64,000 bases of DNA from Myxococcales bacterium (GCA_019634415.1 JAHQVJ010000044.1:21340-85339); one strand, 5' to 3'. Counted from the stretch's first letter, positions 51,496-61,356 are shown. Made by a program: numbers and translations. The notes: generated from the sequence alone by a model not told the origin.

Positions 51496-52257
51496 TCAGG
51501 AGTACCCGATCTCGGGGATGGGGACCAAGGCGGTGCGCTTGAGCAGCTTGATGATCTCGGCAGCGGTCTTGTGAGGCATGGCCTCGGCGAGACAGGCCGT
51601 GATCCCCGACAGGTAGGCGGTGGCCATGCCCGATCCGCGGTAGCGGCCGACGTTGCCATCGGGGCTGATGCCGTAGCCGTGGGTGAGGAACTTGTCCGAC
51701 AGCACGCCCCACTCCTTGCGTGGGAAGCGCCGTGGGTTGAAGTAGTAGAACTTGTCGATGGGACAGTCGGGGTGGGCCGCCACGCCGACGGTCTCGGGCA
51801 GGTCGGCAGGGTAGGCCCGCTCGCCCTTCGGATGGGCGGCGGCGAGCACCACGGATCCGTGCTCGACGGCGTTGGCCACGCACTCCCGCAACAGGAGGGC
51901 CTTGCCCATGTTCGGTGTGCCCAGGGACAGGTTCACCACCGCACAGCCGGATTGGGCGCTGGTCTCGATCCCTGCGGCCATCAGCTCGGCGGAGGTCCGC
52001 AGTCGCTCGCCCATGATCTTGACGGCCACCAACGTGGCCTCGGGGGCGAGCTTGTGGACCGCGGCAGCGATCTCCGTGCCATGACCGTTCTGGTCGTGGA
52101 AGTCGGTGGACAGCGCCGCATGCCCCGTGGCTTCGAGCTTGATGGACCATCCCTCCACGGTCACGCCTTCGAGGCGAGGATCCGCGGGGTCGATGCCGGA
52201 GTCGATGATGGCGACGCGGACGCCCCGACCCGTGTATTCAGTACCTCGAAAGCGCAT
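51496..52257 (-). CDS. Subtilase-like (S8) protein lacking the catalytic serine
   Basis: 253 residues from ATG 52257; the open frame continues 26 codons upstream but that part is not protein-like. RGVRVAIIDSGIDPADPRL gives D19, DFHDQNGHGTEIAAAVHKLAP gives H59 and VVNLSLGTPNMGKALLLREC is a family block. The serine motif GTSMA reads YRGSGMATAYLSG: residue 210, the serine position, is Gly (codon GGC), with Ser one place earlier. The oxyanion Asn block (AAGN.G) reads AAAHPKG. There is no signal peptide and no propeptide. A protease by this mechanism is unlikely; a peptide-binding or maturation-scaffold role is possible. Directly upstream of gluQ on the same strand, five bases between them. Confidence 0.78.
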   Translation of the reverse strand: MRFRGTEYTGRGVRVAIIDSGIDPADPRLEGVTVEGWSIKLEATGHAALSTDFHDQNGHGTEIAAAVHKLAPEATLVAVKIMGERLRTSAELMAAGIETSAQSGCAVVNLSLGTPNMGKALLLRECVANAVEHGSVVLAAAHPKGERAYPADLPETVGVAAHPDCPIDKFYYFNPRRFPRKEWGVLSDKFLTHGYGISPDGNVGRYRGSGMATAYLSGITACLAEAMPHKTAAEIIKLLKRTALVPIPEIGYS

Positions 52258-52405
52258 GTGGCCCCAAAACTGCGTGGCTCCGTCCGGAGCCCTAGGATCG
52301 GCTGACCTCTTAGGGTTGACGTGCGGGTAGAGCAACCCCCGCGGTGCTATCGGCAGCAGTGACCTGCCACTTCAGCCCCTGAGGCAGGAGGTTCGGGTTC
52401 GTGGG

Positions 52406-53689
52406 GTGGGCGACCACTTCGGGCGAGGGTCCCTCGACGCCCGGAAGAGGTCGAGGTACGACAGGGCCGAGGAGGCCGCTACGTCGGTGCAGGAGCGAAT
52501 CGCCGCCGATCTGGAGGCGCTGTCCAGGGTGGCCCACCGGTATGCCGGCACTGAGGGGGAGCGGGAGATGCTCCACCACGTTCGGGAACGCCTGCCGCCG
52601 GAGGATCGCAGCCGCATCGAGGGGTTCGTGGCCTACGCGAAGCCGGACGTGATCCTGGGAGCGCACGCGCTGGCCTTGCTGGTGGTGGGCGTGATGGGCC
52701 TGTGGTGGCCCATGTTCGCCAGCGTGGCCTGCCTGGTGGTGGCGGCGAGCCTGGTGATGGAGAGCAGCGAGGGTTTCTCGCTGCTTCGGTGGATCCTCCC
52801 GAAGTCGGCCTCCTACAATCTGGTGTGGTGGCGCGATGCGGTGGAGCCGAAGGGCCCGCAGCCCGACGCGCGCACGGGTCCGGTAGGCACCTTGGTGATC
52901 TCCGCGCCCCTGGATCGACCGCGGTGGAAGCCCACGCGCCCGAGCTGGCTGCAGCGTCCGCTGCGATCGGTGGTGGCCTCGGCGGGGGTGGTCACGGTGC
53001 TGGTGACGATGCGTGCGCTGGCGGAGCCGTGGGGACGCCCCACCCAGGGCATGTACGCCGTGGCCTTGCTGGTGCTGGCGGGCACGGTGGGCCTGACGAT
53101 GGCGGCTCACCGGCGGAAGTCGAAGGCGGTGGGCGGCGCGAGCGGTTGTGCGGCTGCGCTGGAGCTGATCCGGCGGTTTCGGGAGTCGCCGCCGCCGGGT
53201 CTGGATCTGTGGGTGGTGTTCACGGGCTGCAGCCACGCCTACCAGAACGGGATGAACGCCTTCCTGCACATGCGCGGCGAGCGCCTGCGGCGGCCGGTGT
53301 TCGTGCTCACCCTGGCGGATCCGGGCAAGCATCCGCTGCAGGCGGTGGTGTCGGAGGGTTCGCTGTGGCCTCAGCACCACCGCGCCACGGGGCCGGCGCT
53401 GATCGAGCGACTGCGCTGGGCGGGCGTGGACGTGCCGAGCGTGGACATCCCGGGGGCCACCGACGCACGGGCGGCGCGGCAGTGGGGCTACCGCTCCCTG
53501 GCGCTGCTGGGTGGCCGGGGGCGCACCAGCGCCGACGACACGCTGTGGGCGGTGGAGGTGGCGGAGGCGCTGTGCCGCCTGTACGCAGAGGATCTGCAGC
53601 ACGTGCCGGACGTTCGCCCGCTGCAGTCGCTGCGCTCCGACAACGAGGCGCGCAGGGTGGCCCAGGCTGCCGCTGCCATCGAAGGGTAG
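52406..53689 (+). CDS. M28-peptidase-like membrane protein without metal ligands
   Basis: 427 residues. N-terminal cytoplasmic helix region (YDRAEEAATSVQERIAADLEALSRVAHRYAGTEGE), two helices (VILGAHALALLVVGVMGLWWPMFASVACLVVAASLVM), a segment containing TLVISAPLDRPRW, two more helices (about 195-235), then VGGASGCAAALELIRRF, DLWVVFTGCSHAYQNGMNAFLHMRG and AVEVAEALCRLYAEDL. The order matches M28 zinc aminopeptidases (AHxD, DNASG..A.lEl.r.l, F.GEE.G..GS..f), but the ligand residues are changed: HxD to PLD, DNASG to GGASG, EE to CS. Fold assignment is inference. GTG 52406 is the start; AGGAGG lies 14 bases upstream. Divergent from the subtilase-like gene. Confidence 0.65.
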   Translation: MGDHFGRGSLDARKRSRYDRAEEAATSVQERIAADLEALSRVAHRYAGTEGEREMLHHVRERLPPEDRSRIEGFVAYAKPDVILGAHALALLVVGVMGLWWPMFASVACLVVAASLVMESSEGFSLLRWILPKSASYNLVWWRDAVEPKGPQPDARTGPVGTLVISAPLDRPRWKPTRPSWLQRPLRSVVASAGVVTVLVTMRALAEPWGRPTQGMYAVALLVLAGTVGLTMAAHRRKSKAVGGASGCAAALELIRRFRESPPPGLDLWVVFTGCSHAYQNGMNAFLHMRGERLRRPVFVLTLADPGKHPLQAVVSEGSLWPQHHRATGPALIERLRWAGVDVPSVDIPGATDARAARQWGYRSLALLGGRGRTSADDTLWAVEVAEALCRLYAEDLQHVPDVRPLQSLRSDNEARRVAQAAAAIEG

Positions 53690-53690
53690 C

Positions 53691-53711
53691 AGCGCTCGCC
53701 GAGCGAGCGCT
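53691..53711. terminator. Bidirectional hairpin between convergent genes
   Basis: AGCGCTCGC-CGA-GCGAGCGCT, a perfect nine-pair stem with a three-base loop, two bases after the M28-like stop (53689) and eleven before the stop of the lipid synthase gene (53722). Placed as a shared terminator for the two converging transcripts; no T-run. Confidence 0.55.
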
Positions 53712-53721
53712 TCGACCACGG

Positions 53722-56700
53722 TCAGCGAGCCTTGCCGTACAACCGAGAGGCGAGCTCCGACAGCCAGCGATCCTGGGGCGAGTCACCGAGATCGAGCTGG
53801 CCGGAGCTGGCGCCGGCGATGAGCCGCTGGGTGGCCTCGGTCAGATCGTCGGCCTCGATCAACACCTGCAGCAGCGCAGCGTGGGGCCGCTCGGCCCCGG
53901 TGCGCTGCACCCAGGCCTGGGTAGCCGCCTCGAGGGCTGGGTCGCCGGGGAAGGGCGTCTCTTCGGTATGCGGTGGGCCGAAGCTGTTCATGGCGGCGAC
54001 CACGAGGTCCTTGCGGTCCTTGTAGGTCAGCGCCCGCAGGGTCTCGGGCAGGATCGGCTTGCCGAGCCACACGTCCTGTCGCCCCATGCCCACGGGGAAC
54101 TCGAGGCGCTCCGTGAGCGGCTCGGCGGGCAGTCCTCCCACGAACCGCACCGGCACGATGGGCGCGTCGACGTTCATGGCCATGTCCACGAAGGCACCGC
54201 TCATCTTCGTCACCGGCGTGCGGCACGACAGCGACCGCGTGCCCTCCACGTGGACCATCACGGACTTGCCGCCGCTGGCCATCTCAGCGGCCAGCTCCCC
54301 GATGATGCGGGGCAGGCTGCGCTTGTCCTGGCGATCGAAGAAGGTGATCACCTCGGGATCGACGGCCTCGGGGTAGCTGAAGCAGTGGGCGATCAGTCGG
54401 CCGAGCCACGTGGTGCGGTGCTCCGCCTTGGCGAGGGTGACGGTGTTCACGCCGTTGAGCCCGCTGGCCAGGATGCTGAACAGCAACGACTCCACGCCCA
54501 CCTGGTGGTTGGCCAGGTAGAGCACGCTGCGGCCAGCGATGGCCGCGTGAGCGTCGGGATCCTGGAGGCGGACCTGCCGCACGAAGCGTCGGATCAGGCT
54601 GTAGTAGATGTCTTCGACGGGCCAGCGACCGAGACCGAAGAACCGGTCCCAGTAGGCGACGATGGGCTCCAGATCGAGCTGGGGCGCCCCGGCGGATCGA
54701 ACGGTGGCGCCCTCGTCGCTGCGGGCGACGGCGATGGGCCACCGCGTCAGCGGAAGTGCAGTGCTCACCGCGCTGTGTCCGTCGTGCGTGACGGTGCCTG
54801 GGTGCACGGCGCCCAGACGCGCCACGTGATCGCCCACGGCCACGTCCACGAGTCGGTCGCCGCTGGAGCGATACACGGCGGCGACGGTGCCGGGCAGCCA
54901 GTCGGACTGACGGACCACCTCGGCGGTGGCCGTCGCGGTGCCGTCGGTGCCCACCTCGGACAGCGCGAGTCCAGCCACGGGGCGCCGATCGCGCAGGAAG
55001 GCCACGCGCTGGGGACCGGCAGCAGAGCCGATGGGCCCCTTCGGCAGCAGCACCTCGATCAAGGTCATCTCGAGCCAGACCTGCTCGCGCTCCAGGTCCA
55101 CCGCCTGCAGTCGGATCCGAGGGAACGACAGGTCTCCTGCTCCCTTCACGATGCCGTCGAAGCGAGCCTCGACCCGGATCCGGCCCGCGGGGGCCGGGCC
55201 GAAGAAGCGGATCCGGTCGATGTAGTGAGGGTAGGCAGCGAGATCGGGCGAGATGCGATCCGACCACTGGTGCAGCGCGTCGTGGGGGATGGCGTGTAGC
55301 ACGGCGTCGAGTAAGCCCTGATGCAGCGTGCCGGGAGGCACCGTGCAGCGGGTGGCGTCGAGCTGAGCGGTGGCTCCGCTGGGGCCGAGCGACAGGCTCG
55401 TCAGGCACTGGAACGCGGGTCCGTGGAACAGGGCGCCCGAGGCGTAGGGGTTGCTCACCTCGGTGACGTCGGTGAGCGCGGGCCACACCGCGGGCGCCTC
55501 GGGCCAGCCTTCGTCGGACAGCCCCACGGTGCCCGAGGCCGCCGGCTCGAAGCGCGACAGGCGATCGTCGCTGCGGGTGCGCCAGACGTCGACGAAGGCC
55601 GGCACGCCCTGATCGGTGGCGGGCTCCACCCGGGGGCGGAGGCGCGCGGGGTTGTCGACCTTCACCCAGCCGTGGATCTGCACCCCCGAAAGGCCGGTGA
55701 CCGTTCCCCCGTGGGCGCGCACGGCGGCGGCTGCGAGCCGGTCGAGCAGCGACATGGCGGGAAGGGCGGGCACGGTGAAGGTGGGGCGGTGGTCCCCGAT
55801 CCAGGCCTGCCGTGCGGGATCGAGGATCTCCTCGCCGGGCTCGGCGGCGGAGGACGCACCTTGCTCGGTGGGCTGCTCTTCGAGGGGGAGCCCGTCGTCC
55901 ACGAGCCGCATGCCCATGCCCACGGCCTGGTAGATCCGCAGATCGTCCACCCACAGGTATCCGTCGCAGATGGCGTAGGGACCGTGTTCGTCGCGGCCCA
56001 CCTCGGTGATGTCGATCTGGCAGCGGATCAGGTCGTTCTCGGGGATGACCTGGCCGCGGTACTTCCAGGTGAGCTCCCGCCCGATCATCAGCGGCTCGAA
56101 CCGCGGCGACGCCATGTCGGCGTCCATGTCGGTGTGCAGCATGAAGAACTGCAGCAGCTGGATCAGGGCCTCGATGCCGAGGGAGCCAGGCTGCACGGGG
56201 TCGGTGTAGAAGTGGGCCTTGAAGAACCACTCCGACGGGTCCACGTCCTTCTCGGAGCGCAGGCGCCCCAGGCCTGCCGAGCCTCCGTCGGGCCAGAACG
56301 CGGTGACCCGGTCGAGCATCCGCAGCATGGGGTCGGCCAGGCGCGCGGTCCGACCGCAGTACCGCTGTGGGCTCGTGGTGAGGTCCACGAGGAAGTCCGA
56401 CGGTGCGTCGAGCTCGGCTCGCTCCTCGTCGGTGGGCACGATGCCGATCTGGTTGGCGAGGGCGGCGCCCGGAAAGAAGCCGAACACCGTCTTCATGTCG
56501 TAGATGGGCTCGCCGTCGAGGGAGCACTCCACCTCGAAGGCCTCGATGATCATGCCGCCCGACTGCGAGATGGACGTGATCTTGGCCTTGGTGACGAGGG
56601 TGCCGGAGTCGGGCAGGCACTCGCGGTGCCAGGTGGCGGTGCCGTCGAGGTTGCGGAAGTACAGATCCTGGTCGGTGGTGAGCGCGCTGCCGACGTAGCA

Positions 56701-59700
56701 GGCGATCCAGCCGCAGGGCTGCAGGGCGGCCTCGAGGAGCACCGCGAAGGGCATGGTGCGGTGGCCGTTCTCGTCGAAGTACCAGGCATCGGGCGGGATG
56801 TCGTAGGACAGCTCGATGGCGGTGCCGACCTCCATGCCCCCGATGGCGCCGTCGATGTGCGTGACCCGGGACATGAAGTGGTACGGCGGGCCGGGAAGGC
56901 GTGCGCAGTGCCGGCCCTCGTCGAAGGGTCGGTACATCGGGCCGAAGGCGTCCGACGGCTTGCCCCAGGCACAGGCGACGAGGGAGGCGTAGCCGAAGGG
57001 GAAGCCGTTCGCCTGCGCGACGGCTTCGGGCTCCACGTGGTCGCCGAGGACCTCGGGCCGGCTGGTGATGGGCCAGTCGGGCCGGAGCCGCAGGCCCACG
57101 CGTCGTGCCCAGAAGGCCTTCAGGCCGTCGATGGTGCACAGCACGTCGGCGTAGACGGTGGGGAAGGGCCCGTCGTGGACCTCCTCCACGAACACCTCGT
57201 AGACGAGGTCGCGGCTCGACGGGATGACCTGGCCACGGCAGCGGAGATCGTAGGCCAGATCGGGCACGGGCTCGAAGGACCAGCCGTCGTGGCGCAGGGT
57301 GTAGCCCAGCGACGTGAGGTAGAAGGCCATGGCCTGCAGGCACGCCTCGAACATCATGGTGCCGGGCATGCAGGGGTCGTCCTTGAAGTGCCCGTCGAAG
57401 AACCAGTCCGACGGTGCGATGTCCTGCTCGGCACGCAGGTAGCCGCGACCCCAGGGGCCTCCGCTCGGATCGCAGTGCGTCACCCGCTGCCAGAACGACA
57501 TGGGTGGCGGCGCCATTCGAGGGCTGCGCACGTGGGTCTGCAGCCGCTCGTAGCCGTGGCCGAAGCAGGCGAAGCCGTCGCCGTGGGAGAAGGCGAGGAC
57601 GTCGTCGGAGCTGAAGGACGACTTCGTGCAGCGCACGGCGGGTGGATCGAGGCGGGCCGTGGCGTCGTGCTCGCCGGTCTCGGCACTCCACAGGATCCCA
57701 CCCGAGTCGGCCAGCTCCTCGTCGGTGAAGAACCCGGCCTGGCCCTCGCGCACGATCAGCCGCGGGTGACCGTCGTCGTCGACGCAGTCGTAGTGGAAGA
57801 AGAAGATGGCGGTGTCGCCCACGTTGGCGTGGCCATCGATGTGGATCTCGTAGTGCAGCGTCTGTCCGGGTCGGGGCAGCCCTCCCTGGTAGATGAGCTG
57901 GCAGCCGAGCAGGCGGTAGACGCGCTCTCCGCGGTTGCGGAAGTCGGCCCCGAGGTAGCTGATGAGCAGCAGATCGGCCTGGCCCGCCTCGATCATGGCG
58001 CCCGCGGGCATCACCCCGTCGTGCAGGTACCAGGCGTCCCAGGTGACGTCGGTCTCGGTCCAGATGGTGCCCGTGGTCATGGAGCCGGGCTCGGCGTCGA
58101 TCCCCGTGACGCGATCGGCGAGCAGCAGGGGCGGCTCGGGCATGCGCACTTGCCGCGGGAAGTCGTCTTGGATGGCGAACTGCGGTCCGAACACCGCCGA
58201 GATCTCGTCGGACGCGAGGCTCTCGAGCTGCTCGCGGCTGAACTTGGGTCCGGGTAGCTCGGCGGCGGAGCGGGGTGGCGTGACGCCTGGGGCCGGCGGG
58301 GGGCTCGGGATGGGCGTGGGTGCCGGGGCTACGGGTGGGATCGGCGGGGGGACGGGTGCCACGGCTCTGGCAGGGGGTGTCAGCGGCGGGATGGACACTG
58401 CACCGGAGCCGCCGGTCGTCCGCTCCTGCACGGCCTGGAACAGCTGCTGCGTGGTGCGCTGCCGCACGGCCAGGAACTGGGCGTGTAGCGCCTGCTGCTG
58501 CTCCAGGTAGGCCTGGTGGGCCGCCGAGATCTGCCGGTGGAGGAGGGCCAGCTGAGCGAGGTGAGGTCCTGCCGCCTGCGGCTGGCCGAGCGCGCTGCCC
58601 GCCGAGCCGCTGGCAACCACCGTGGGCTGCGCCGGACGGATCGCCGCCGGAGGCGCGGGGATCGCAGCCGCCGTCGGCATCGTCGGCACAGGTCCAGCGG
58701 GCCGGGCGGGAGCCGTCCGCCGGGGGGTGGGCTCCTCCGCCGCGAGTGGCGTGATGCGCGCCAGCTCGGGGGCAGCCGCCATCGTGGACGTCTCGTCGTC
58801 GAAGCCCGTGGACCCGCCCGTGGCGCCAGCGGCGACGTGCGTGGGGGCCAGCTGCGGAGCGGCGGGCATCGTGGCGTGCGTCGCCTCCCCAGGGAGCGGC
58901 GCGATCCGCACCGGGGGCGGGTGGGAGGGGAACGTCAGCGGGCGCTGCGGGGGGGCCGGCTGCCCGGGGGCGGGCAGCGGATCCCGTGACGCCGAGCGCA
59001 CACCCAGCTGCAGCTCGGTGCCGGTCATGCTGCGGGAGCGGACGACCGCGGAACGCTCCGGTGTCGTCCACGCCGCACCCGGTCCGGCGGGCACGGGCTG
59101 CACACCGTGGGCGCAGGCCAGTACCGCGGCGGCCAGGTGCAGCGCGCTGTGGGCCGCGTGGGCGCGCCCCAGCTGCGGAGCGAGGTCGTGGCCGCCGGGA
59201 CCCAGCCGCAGCTCGGCACCGTCGCCGTCGGTGAGGATCCCCAGGATGGGGTGGGAGGCAGCTTCGGCGTCTTCGCGGCGCATCAGCGTGAGCACCACGG
59301 CGGCGTCGCCGGTGGTGACCGGGCCGAGCACGGCGGCGGCGGCGGCCTCGTGCACCGGCTCGGCGGACAGGTCCACCGCACCGGCCAGGGCCACGTCCAC
59401 CTCGCCCGCTCGCAGCATGCGGGCAGCGGTGCGCACCGCCACCAGCCCCGAGTGCTCCTCGGCCGCCAGCGTGAAACCGGGCCCGCCGAGATCGAGCTGC
59501 GAGCCGATGCGGTTCGCGGGGATGTTGGGCATGTTGCCCACCACGCCCGCACTCTGGAGCACGGGCACCACGCCGTCGCGGGCCTCGGCCACCCAGGCGT
59601 CCCCTGCGTGGGCGAACCAGTCCGCCAGCCGCCAGCGCGCTCCGTAGCGACACACCTCGGGGTCGCTCTGGCTTCCCAGCAGCACCGCCGTGCGCTCCTG

Positions 59701-61317
59701 CGGCAGCGGGATCCCGTCGGTGGCCTCGAGCGCCGCGGCGAGGGCGAGCAGCTGCTGCGGCAGCGTCTGTGCCAGATCCTTGGGCGGGAACTTCAGCGTC
59801 TCCAGGGGCAGCGTGATGGCGTCGGCCAGGCCGCGCGCGGGGCTTCCTCCCTGGATCCGGTTGCGTCCGTCGAGCAGGGCTGTGTGGAGATCTGCGGCGC
59901 TCCGTACGCCAGCTGCGCGCACGCCCAGGCCCACCACGACGACGTCGCCGCGGGGCGGGGCGAGGGTGGCAGCACTCGGGGCCGCGCTCGCGCGGGTGTG
60001 CTGCTCCACGATCAGGTGGGCGTTGTTGCCGCCGAAGCCGAAGGCGCTCACACAGGCCAAGCGGGGCTCGTCTCCCTCTGGCCAAGGCTCTGCCTCGGTG
60101 AGCACCCGGAAGGGGGTGTCGGCGAGGGCGGGGTTGAGGGTGGAGGCGTGCAGCGTGGGGGGCCGCATCTCCGCCTCGAAGGCGCCCAGCACCTTCAACA
60201 GGCCGGCAGCACCAGCGGCGGTGATGAGGTGGCCCAGGTTGGACTTGAGCGATCCCAGGGGCAGCCCCTCCACCTCACCCAGGGCCGTGTGAAGCGTGCG
60301 GATCTCGGTGGCGTCTCCCACCGGGGTGCCCGTGGCGTGGCACTCCACGAGCCCCAGGCGCTTCGGATCCAGACCGCTGATCCGCCAGGCGTTCGCCAAG
60401 GCGCGCGCCTGGCCCGGCGTGTCGGGAGCCAGCAGCCCGCGGCCGCGGCCGTCGTTCGACAGGCCCACGCCCCGGATCACGCCATAGATGCGGTTGCCGG
60501 CGGCCACCGCGTCGTCGAGGCGCTTCAGGGCCACCATGGCGGCCCCCTCGGCGGGCACGAGCCCGTCCGCCTCGGCATGGAACGGGCGGGAGCGTCCGGT
60601 GCGGCTCATGGCGTCCAGCGCACAGAAGCCCACGTGGATGAACAGGTCGTCCGAGCGGCAGACGGCGCCGGCGAGGGCGAGATCCAGGGTGCCGTCCTGC
60701 AGCTGGTCGCAGGCGAGCTTGATGGCGTAGAGGCTGGAGGCGCACGCGGCGTCGAGCGCGATGGCGCCTCCGCCGATCCCGAGCTCGTCGGCGAGCAACA
60801 GGGCGGGCAGGCCGCTCATGAAGCGGTTGCGCGGATCGGTGTCGGAGGGGCGCTGCGGCAGCCACACCCCCTCGGCGAAGCGCGACATGGCGCTGCTGGG
60901 GAACGACAGGTTGCCGATGGCTGCGCCCACCCGGTCGCTCTTGCCCTCGGAGCCGTCGTGGCCCGCCTCGCGCAGCGCGCGACGACCGGTGTGCAGCACC
61001 CAGTGGAACAACGGATCGAGGGCCAGCAGGTCCTCCGCTGGCCGGCGGAAGGGATCGGCCTGGAGCTGGCTGCGGAAGGCGTCGTCGAAGCCCGTGACGT
61101 AGCCACCGCGATCCGACCAGGCGCGGTCGGCGCTGTGGTCGGGATCCCCGGTCAGCGCGGTGGCCCGAGACAGGCCCCACCGATCCTCGGGCGCCGAGCG
61201 AATCAGGTCACGGCCTGCGGCCACGGCGGAGAAGAGCGCTCCGGGGGAGGTGGCCCCGGGAAGCAAGCAGGCGGTGCCCACGATGGCGATCGGGGTGGGC
61301 GGTGCTGGGTTCTTCAC
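53722..61317 (-). CDS. PfaC-like PUFA/secondary-lipid synthase: KS-CLF-DH-DH-DH-AGPAT
   Basis: 2531 residues, GTG 61317 with AGGA upstream. Domains: ketosynthase 7-440 with C192 (DAACASSLYA), H327 and H363; chain-length factor 455-700, where the cysteine is E620; a Pro/Ala-rich linker 775-1025 holding a Gln-rich coiled segment 920-965; four FabA-type hot-dog units forming two dehydratases, 1055-1800, with active H1310 (WFFDGHFKDDPCMPG) and H1702 (WFFKAHFYTDPVQPG) and two units lacking the His (WYLHDGVMPAG, WYFDENGHRTMPF); a PKS-type dehydratase-like unit about 1840-2110 (H1965); and an acylglycerophosphate acyltransferase 2230-2440 (NHQVGVES, VHVEGTRS). It should extend and isomerise a carrier-bound chain and pass it to lysophospholipid. 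No acyltransferase is seen after the chain-length factor. Confidence 0.92.
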   Translation of the reverse strand: MKNPAPPTPIAIVGTACLLPGATSPGALFSAVAAGRDLIRSAPEDRWGLSRATALTGDPDHSADRAWSDRGGYVTGFDDAFRSQLQADPFRRPAEDLLALDPLFHWVLHTGRRALREAGHDGSEGKSDRVGAAIGNLSFPSSAMSRFAEGVWLPQRPSDTDPRNRFMSGLPALLLADELGIGGGAIALDAACASSLYAIKLACDQLQDGTLDLALAGAVCRSDDLFIHVGFCALDAMSRTGRSRPFHAEADGLVPAEGAAMVALKRLDDAVAAGNRIYGVIRGVGLSNDGRGRGLLAPDTPGQARALANAWRISGLDPKRLGLVECHATGTPVGDATEIRTLHTALGEVEGLPLGSLKSNLGHLITAAGAAGLLKVLGAFEAEMRPPTLHASTLNPALADTPFRVLTEAEPWPEGDEPRLACVSAFGFGGNNAHLIVEQHTRASAAPSAATLAPPRGDVVVVGLGVRAAGVRSAADLHTALLDGRNRIQGGSPARGLADAITLPLETLKFPPKDLAQTLPQQLLALAAALEATDGIPLPQERTAVLLGSQSDPEVCRYGARWRLADWFAHAGDAWVAEARDGVVPVLQSAGVVGNMPNIPANRIGSQLDLGGPGFTLAAEEHSGLVAVRTAARMLRAGEVDVALAGAVDLSAEPVHEAAAAAVLGPVTTGDAAVVLTLMRREDAEAASHPILGILTDGDGAELRLGPGGHDLAPQLGRAHAAHSALHLAAAVLACAHGVQPVPAGPGAAWTTPERSAVVRSRSMTGTELQLGVRSASRDPLPAPGQPAPPQRPLTFPSHPPPVRIAPLPGEATHATMPAAPQLAPTHVAAGATGGSTGFDDETSTMAAAPELARITPLAAEEPTPRRTAPARPAGPVPTMPTAAAIPAPPAAIRPAQPTVVASGSAGSALGQPQAAGPHLAQLALLHRQISAAHQAYLEQQQALHAQFLAVRQRTTQQLFQAVQERTTGGSGAVSIPPLTPPARAVAPVPPPIPPVAPAPTPIPSPPPAPGVTPPRSAAELPGPKFSREQLESLASDEISAVFGPQFAIQDDFPRQVRMPEPPLLLADRVTGIDAEPGSMTTGTIWTETDVTWDAWYLHDGVMPAGAMIEAGQADLLLISYLGADFRNRGERVYRLLGCQLIYQGGLPRPGQTLHYEIHIDGHANVGDTAIFFFHYDCVDDDGHPRLIVREGQAGFFTDEELADSGGILWSAETGEHDATARLDPPAVRCTKSSFSSDDVLAFSHGDGFACFGHGYERLQTHVRSPRMAPPPMSFWQRVTHCDPSGGPWGRGYLRAEQDIAPSDWFFDGHFKDDPCMPGTMMFEACLQAMAFYLTSLGYTLRHDGWSFEPVPDLAYDLRCRGQVIPSSRDLVYEVFVEEVHDGPFPTVYADVLCTIDGLKAFWARRVGLRLRPDWPITSRPEVLGDHVEPEAVAQANGFPFGYASLVACAWGKPSDAFGPMYRPFDEGRHCARLPGPPYHFMSRVTHIDGAIGGMEVGTAIELSYDIPPDAWYFDENGHRTMPFAVLLEAALQPCGWIACYVGSALTTDQDLYFRNLDGTATWHRECLPDSGTLVTKAKITSISQSGGMIIEAFEVECSLDGEPIYDMKTVFGFFPGAALANQIGIVPTDEERAELDAPSDFLVDLTTSPQRYCGRTARLADPMLRMLDRVTAFWPDGGSAGLGRLRSEKDVDPSEWFFKAHFYTDPVQPGSLGIEALIQLLQFFMLHTDMDADMASPRFEPLMIGRELTWKYRGQVIPENDLIRCQIDITEVGRDEHGPYAICDGYLWVDDLRIYQAVGMGMRLVDDGLPLEEQPTEQGASSAAEPGEEILDPARQAWIGDHRPTFTVPALPAMSLLDRLAAAAVRAHGGTVTGLSGVQIHGWVKVDNPARLRPRVEPATDQGVPAFVDVWRTRSDDRLSRFEPAASGTVGLSDEGWPEAPAVWPALTDVTEVSNPYASGALFHGPAFQCLTSLSLGPSGATAQLDATRCTVPPGTLHQGLLDAVLHAIPHDALHQWSDRISPDLAAYPHYIDRIRFFGPAPAGRIRVEARFDGIVKGAGDLSFPRIRLQAVDLEREQVWLEMTLIEVLLPKGPIGSAAGPQRVAFLRDRRPVAGLALSEVGTDGTATATAEVVRQSDWLPGTVAAVYRSSGDRLVDVAVGDHVARLGAVHPGTVTHDGHSAVSTALPLTRWPIAVARSDEGATVRSAGAPQLDLEPIVAYWDRFFGLGRWPVEDIYYSLIRRFVRQVRLQDPDAHAAIAGRSVLYLANHQVGVESLLFSILASGLNGVNTVTLAKAEHRTTWLGRLIAHCFSYPEAVDPEVITFFDRQDKRSLPRIIGELAAEMASGGKSVMVHVEGTRSLSCRTPVTKMSGAFVDMAMNVDAPIVPVRFVGGLPAEPLTERLEFPVGMGRQDVWLGKPILPETLRALTYKDRKDLVVAAMNSFGPPHTEETPFPGDPALEAATQAWVQRTGAERPHAALLQVLIEADDLTEATQRLIAGASSGQLDLGDSPQDRWLSELASRLYGKAR

Positions 61318-61356
61318 GGTTCGAGATCCTCGTGCCGCCTCGATGGGCGTGCGTCG

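Noticed and set aside
52258..52335. Upstream extension of the subtilase-like protein
   Set aside because: The added 26 residues are not protein-like; the family begins shortly before the IIDSGID block.
52702..55299. Plus-strand frame of 865 codons spanning the M28-like gene and the end of the lipid synthase
   Set aside because: Crosses two real genes on different strands and a terminator-like hairpin; composition typical of a shadow.
54284..60085. Minus-strand open frame of 1933 codons in another frame of the lipid synthase gene
   Set aside because: Arg/Ala/Pro-dominated translation with no motifs; the 2531-codon frame carries all synthase motifs.
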